A DNA stretch of 43,060 nucleotides, taken from a virus. Positions 42,216-43,060 of this stretch are shown piece after piece. The first letter of the stretch is position 1; the number at the start of each line of letters is the position of its first letter. The stretch is taken from positions 1-43,060 of IMG/VR virus record IMGVR_UViG_3300025876_000043. One strand, given 5' to 3'. A program made the translations under genes and the position numbers. The notes beneath the pieces were generated by a model, which was not told the DNA's origin, did no database searches, and worked only from the letters and a program-made list of their open reading frames with translations.

Positions 42216-42809
42216 ATGGCTAACACAAAAACAGATTTACCAGTAAACAGCGTAACGTCAATCACAACGACGGCTTTTGAAATTGCCGAATATCTCGACG
42301 AAAACTTGAATGCAAAGCAATTGCATAATGAGGACGCCAAAACGATAAAAGAAAATCGTATGTATAATGAAAACCGCGTTTTTGATTTACTAGTAAACGC
42401 GGACGATGTTTCTGCAGTATGGGCTGAAGTATATCACAACATGGGATTCACTCATGAAGTTATGGTTCCAATTCATGGAAAAAATACGCCAGTACCTGTT
42501 GAGGGTCCAAATGGTCAGCCGCCTGCAACATTAAAACAATATGCATCCGCAACGAAAGCTTTCGAAAAAGTGCTCGATACTTTCGAGCCTAAGTATAACA
42601 AAAAAGGCGACGTTATGACACTATCAAAACTCGGCGCATGCTGGTCCGAATACAAAGAAGCAGGCAAAAGCGCCGAACAAAAAGAATTTGAAGCGGCACT
42701 CGCAGCACTCAAAAAAGCTTATGGTGCGAACATTAAAGCCAAAAATACTGACACCGCTTCTGAATTGGTTCGAGAAGTCGTTACACTGAAGCTTGCATAT
42801 GGTGAATGA
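42216..42809 (+). CDS. Hypothetical early-region protein
   Basis: A 197-residue protein starting MANTKTDLPVNSVTS. AAAGAGG lies about 11 bp before the ATG; an in-frame ATG at 42159 is less likely because it lies within the inverted repeat. Mostly helical, acidic N-terminal half (IAEYLDENLNAKQLHNEDAK) and Ala/Lys/Glu-rich C-terminal half (EFEAALAALKKAYG). Third codon positions use more C and G than the late genes. It has its own promoter, a long leader and a terminator, so it is probably an abundant, regulated protein. No family recognised; a DNA-binding or host-takeover role is only a guess. Confidence 0.75.
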   Translation: MANTKTDLPVNSVTSITTTAFEIAEYLDENLNAKQLHNEDAKTIKENRMYNENRVFDLLVNADDVSAVWAEVYHNMGFTHEVMVPIHGKNTPVPVEGPNGQPPATLKQYASATKAFEKVLDTFEPKYNKKGDVMTLSKLGACWSEYKEAGKSAEQKEFEAALAALKKAYGANIKAKNTDTASELVREVVTLKLAYGE

Positions 42810-42823
42810 TTTACCAGTAAATC

Positions 42824-42857
42824 GAGAGGGGCTTTCGAGCCTCTCTCTTTTTTCTTT
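42824..42857 (+). terminator. Rho-independent terminator
   Basis: GAGAGGGGCT, TTCG loop and AGCCTCTCTC form a 10-bp stem (one G-U pair), followed by a long T tract. 15 bp after the stop of the 42216 gene. Confidence 0.92.
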
Positions 42858-42909
42858 TATTTTTTTTCACTGTTACTACTCTCATAACGGGACTACGGGA
42901 GAACACGAC

Positions 42910-43060
42910 ATGTTCAGTTTATTTCAAGACGATCCAAAAAGCTTTCGAGTTTTAGTTGACAGACAATGCGTCGGGACTATTCGACAGCGTGACGACGGAC
43001 TCTGGAAAGTCGAGAACATTGCACCGTCATATGTTTCACAAAGCTTCAAGAATTTTGTGC
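42910..43060 (+). CDS. Hypothetical protein, cut by window end
   Basis: Starts MFSLFQDDPKSFRVLVDRQC after a GGGAGA ribosome site and is open to the edge (50 codons seen). Small beta-type pattern (RVLVDRQCVGTIRQRDDGLW). Same G+C-richer codon style as the preceding gene. No family recognised. Confidence 0.65.
   Translation, partial: MFSLFQDDPKSFRVLVDRQCVGTIRQRDDGLWKVENIAPSYVSQSFKNFV

Noticed and set aside
1-43060. Complete circular phage genome
   Set aside because: No terminal repeat is seen; joining the ends would stop the right-edge gene after 51 codons and leave the reductase without its N-terminal domain, and no replication genes are present.
1-43060. tRNA genes
   Set aside because: No cloverleaf with a TTCGA-type arm and acceptor pairing was found in the non-coding stretches by eye; a tRNA scan was not possible.
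1-43060. Integrase or lysogeny module
   Set aside because: No integrase, excisionase or CI-like repressor gene is seen in the window; a temperate lifestyle cannot be supported.

Overview
The window is a piece of an AT-rich genome of a tailed double-stranded DNA phage, most likely a marine one. It carries a terminase large subunit, portal, scaffold, HK97-fold-like major capsid protein, adaptor-type proteins, tail fibres, a very large ejection-type protein, a holin and a lysozyme. No tape-measure gene is visible, which favours podovirus (short-tail) morphology. Host-derived metabolic genes (B12-dependent ribonucleotide reductase, ThyX, GroES-like cochaperonin, 2OG-Fe(II) hydroxylase) and several small basic proteins fit phages of marine alpha- or gammaproteobacteria; the host cannot be fixed from sequence alone. 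The window is not a whole genome: the reductase is cut at the left edge, another gene is cut at the right edge, and no replication genes are present.

Left arm (1-7071, + strand): nucleotide metabolism (class II RNR C-terminal part, thyX) mixed with a 2OG oxygenase and small unknown genes. After a good sigma70-like promoter near 3.2 kb come a small coiled-coil protein, a GT8-like glycosyltransferase, a 769-residue glycosyltransferase/methyltransferase/Maf-MptE-like fusion, and the terminase small subunit. This arm runs head-on into the late genes with one base between the two stop codons.

Late block (41237 down to 7073, - strand): unknown gene, terL, portal, two small genes, GroES-like gene, scaffold, two head proteins, major capsid protein, intrinsic terminator, then adaptor, LysM and small basic proteins, a second adaptor, tail fibres and tail-associated membrane proteins, a P22 gp10-like protein, internal virion proteins, and finally holin and endolysin. 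Genes are tightly packed, often with TAATG start-stop overlaps. Three small genes identified by direct reading fit exactly between neighbours: a 29-residue, 8-cysteine metallothionein-like protein (30139-30228), a 42-residue basic protein (28465-28593) and a 50-residue protein (36493-36645).

Right end (41238-43060): a gene-poor control region of about 1 kb separates the leftward late block from rightward genes. It holds direct repeats, three tandem 23-bp repeats, perfect palindromes, a terminator-like hairpin and a near-consensus promoter. The rightward gene after it (42216-42809) ends in an intrinsic terminator and uses more G+C-rich codons than the late genes.

The most notable items are the Cys-rich microprotein, a short basic Gly-rich peptide signature (GG-x-IKRKAGG type) shared by five virion-region proteins, the three-domain glycan-type fusion enzyme, an HExxH motif in the 1399-residue virion protein, the control region, and the separation of terS from terL on opposite strands.
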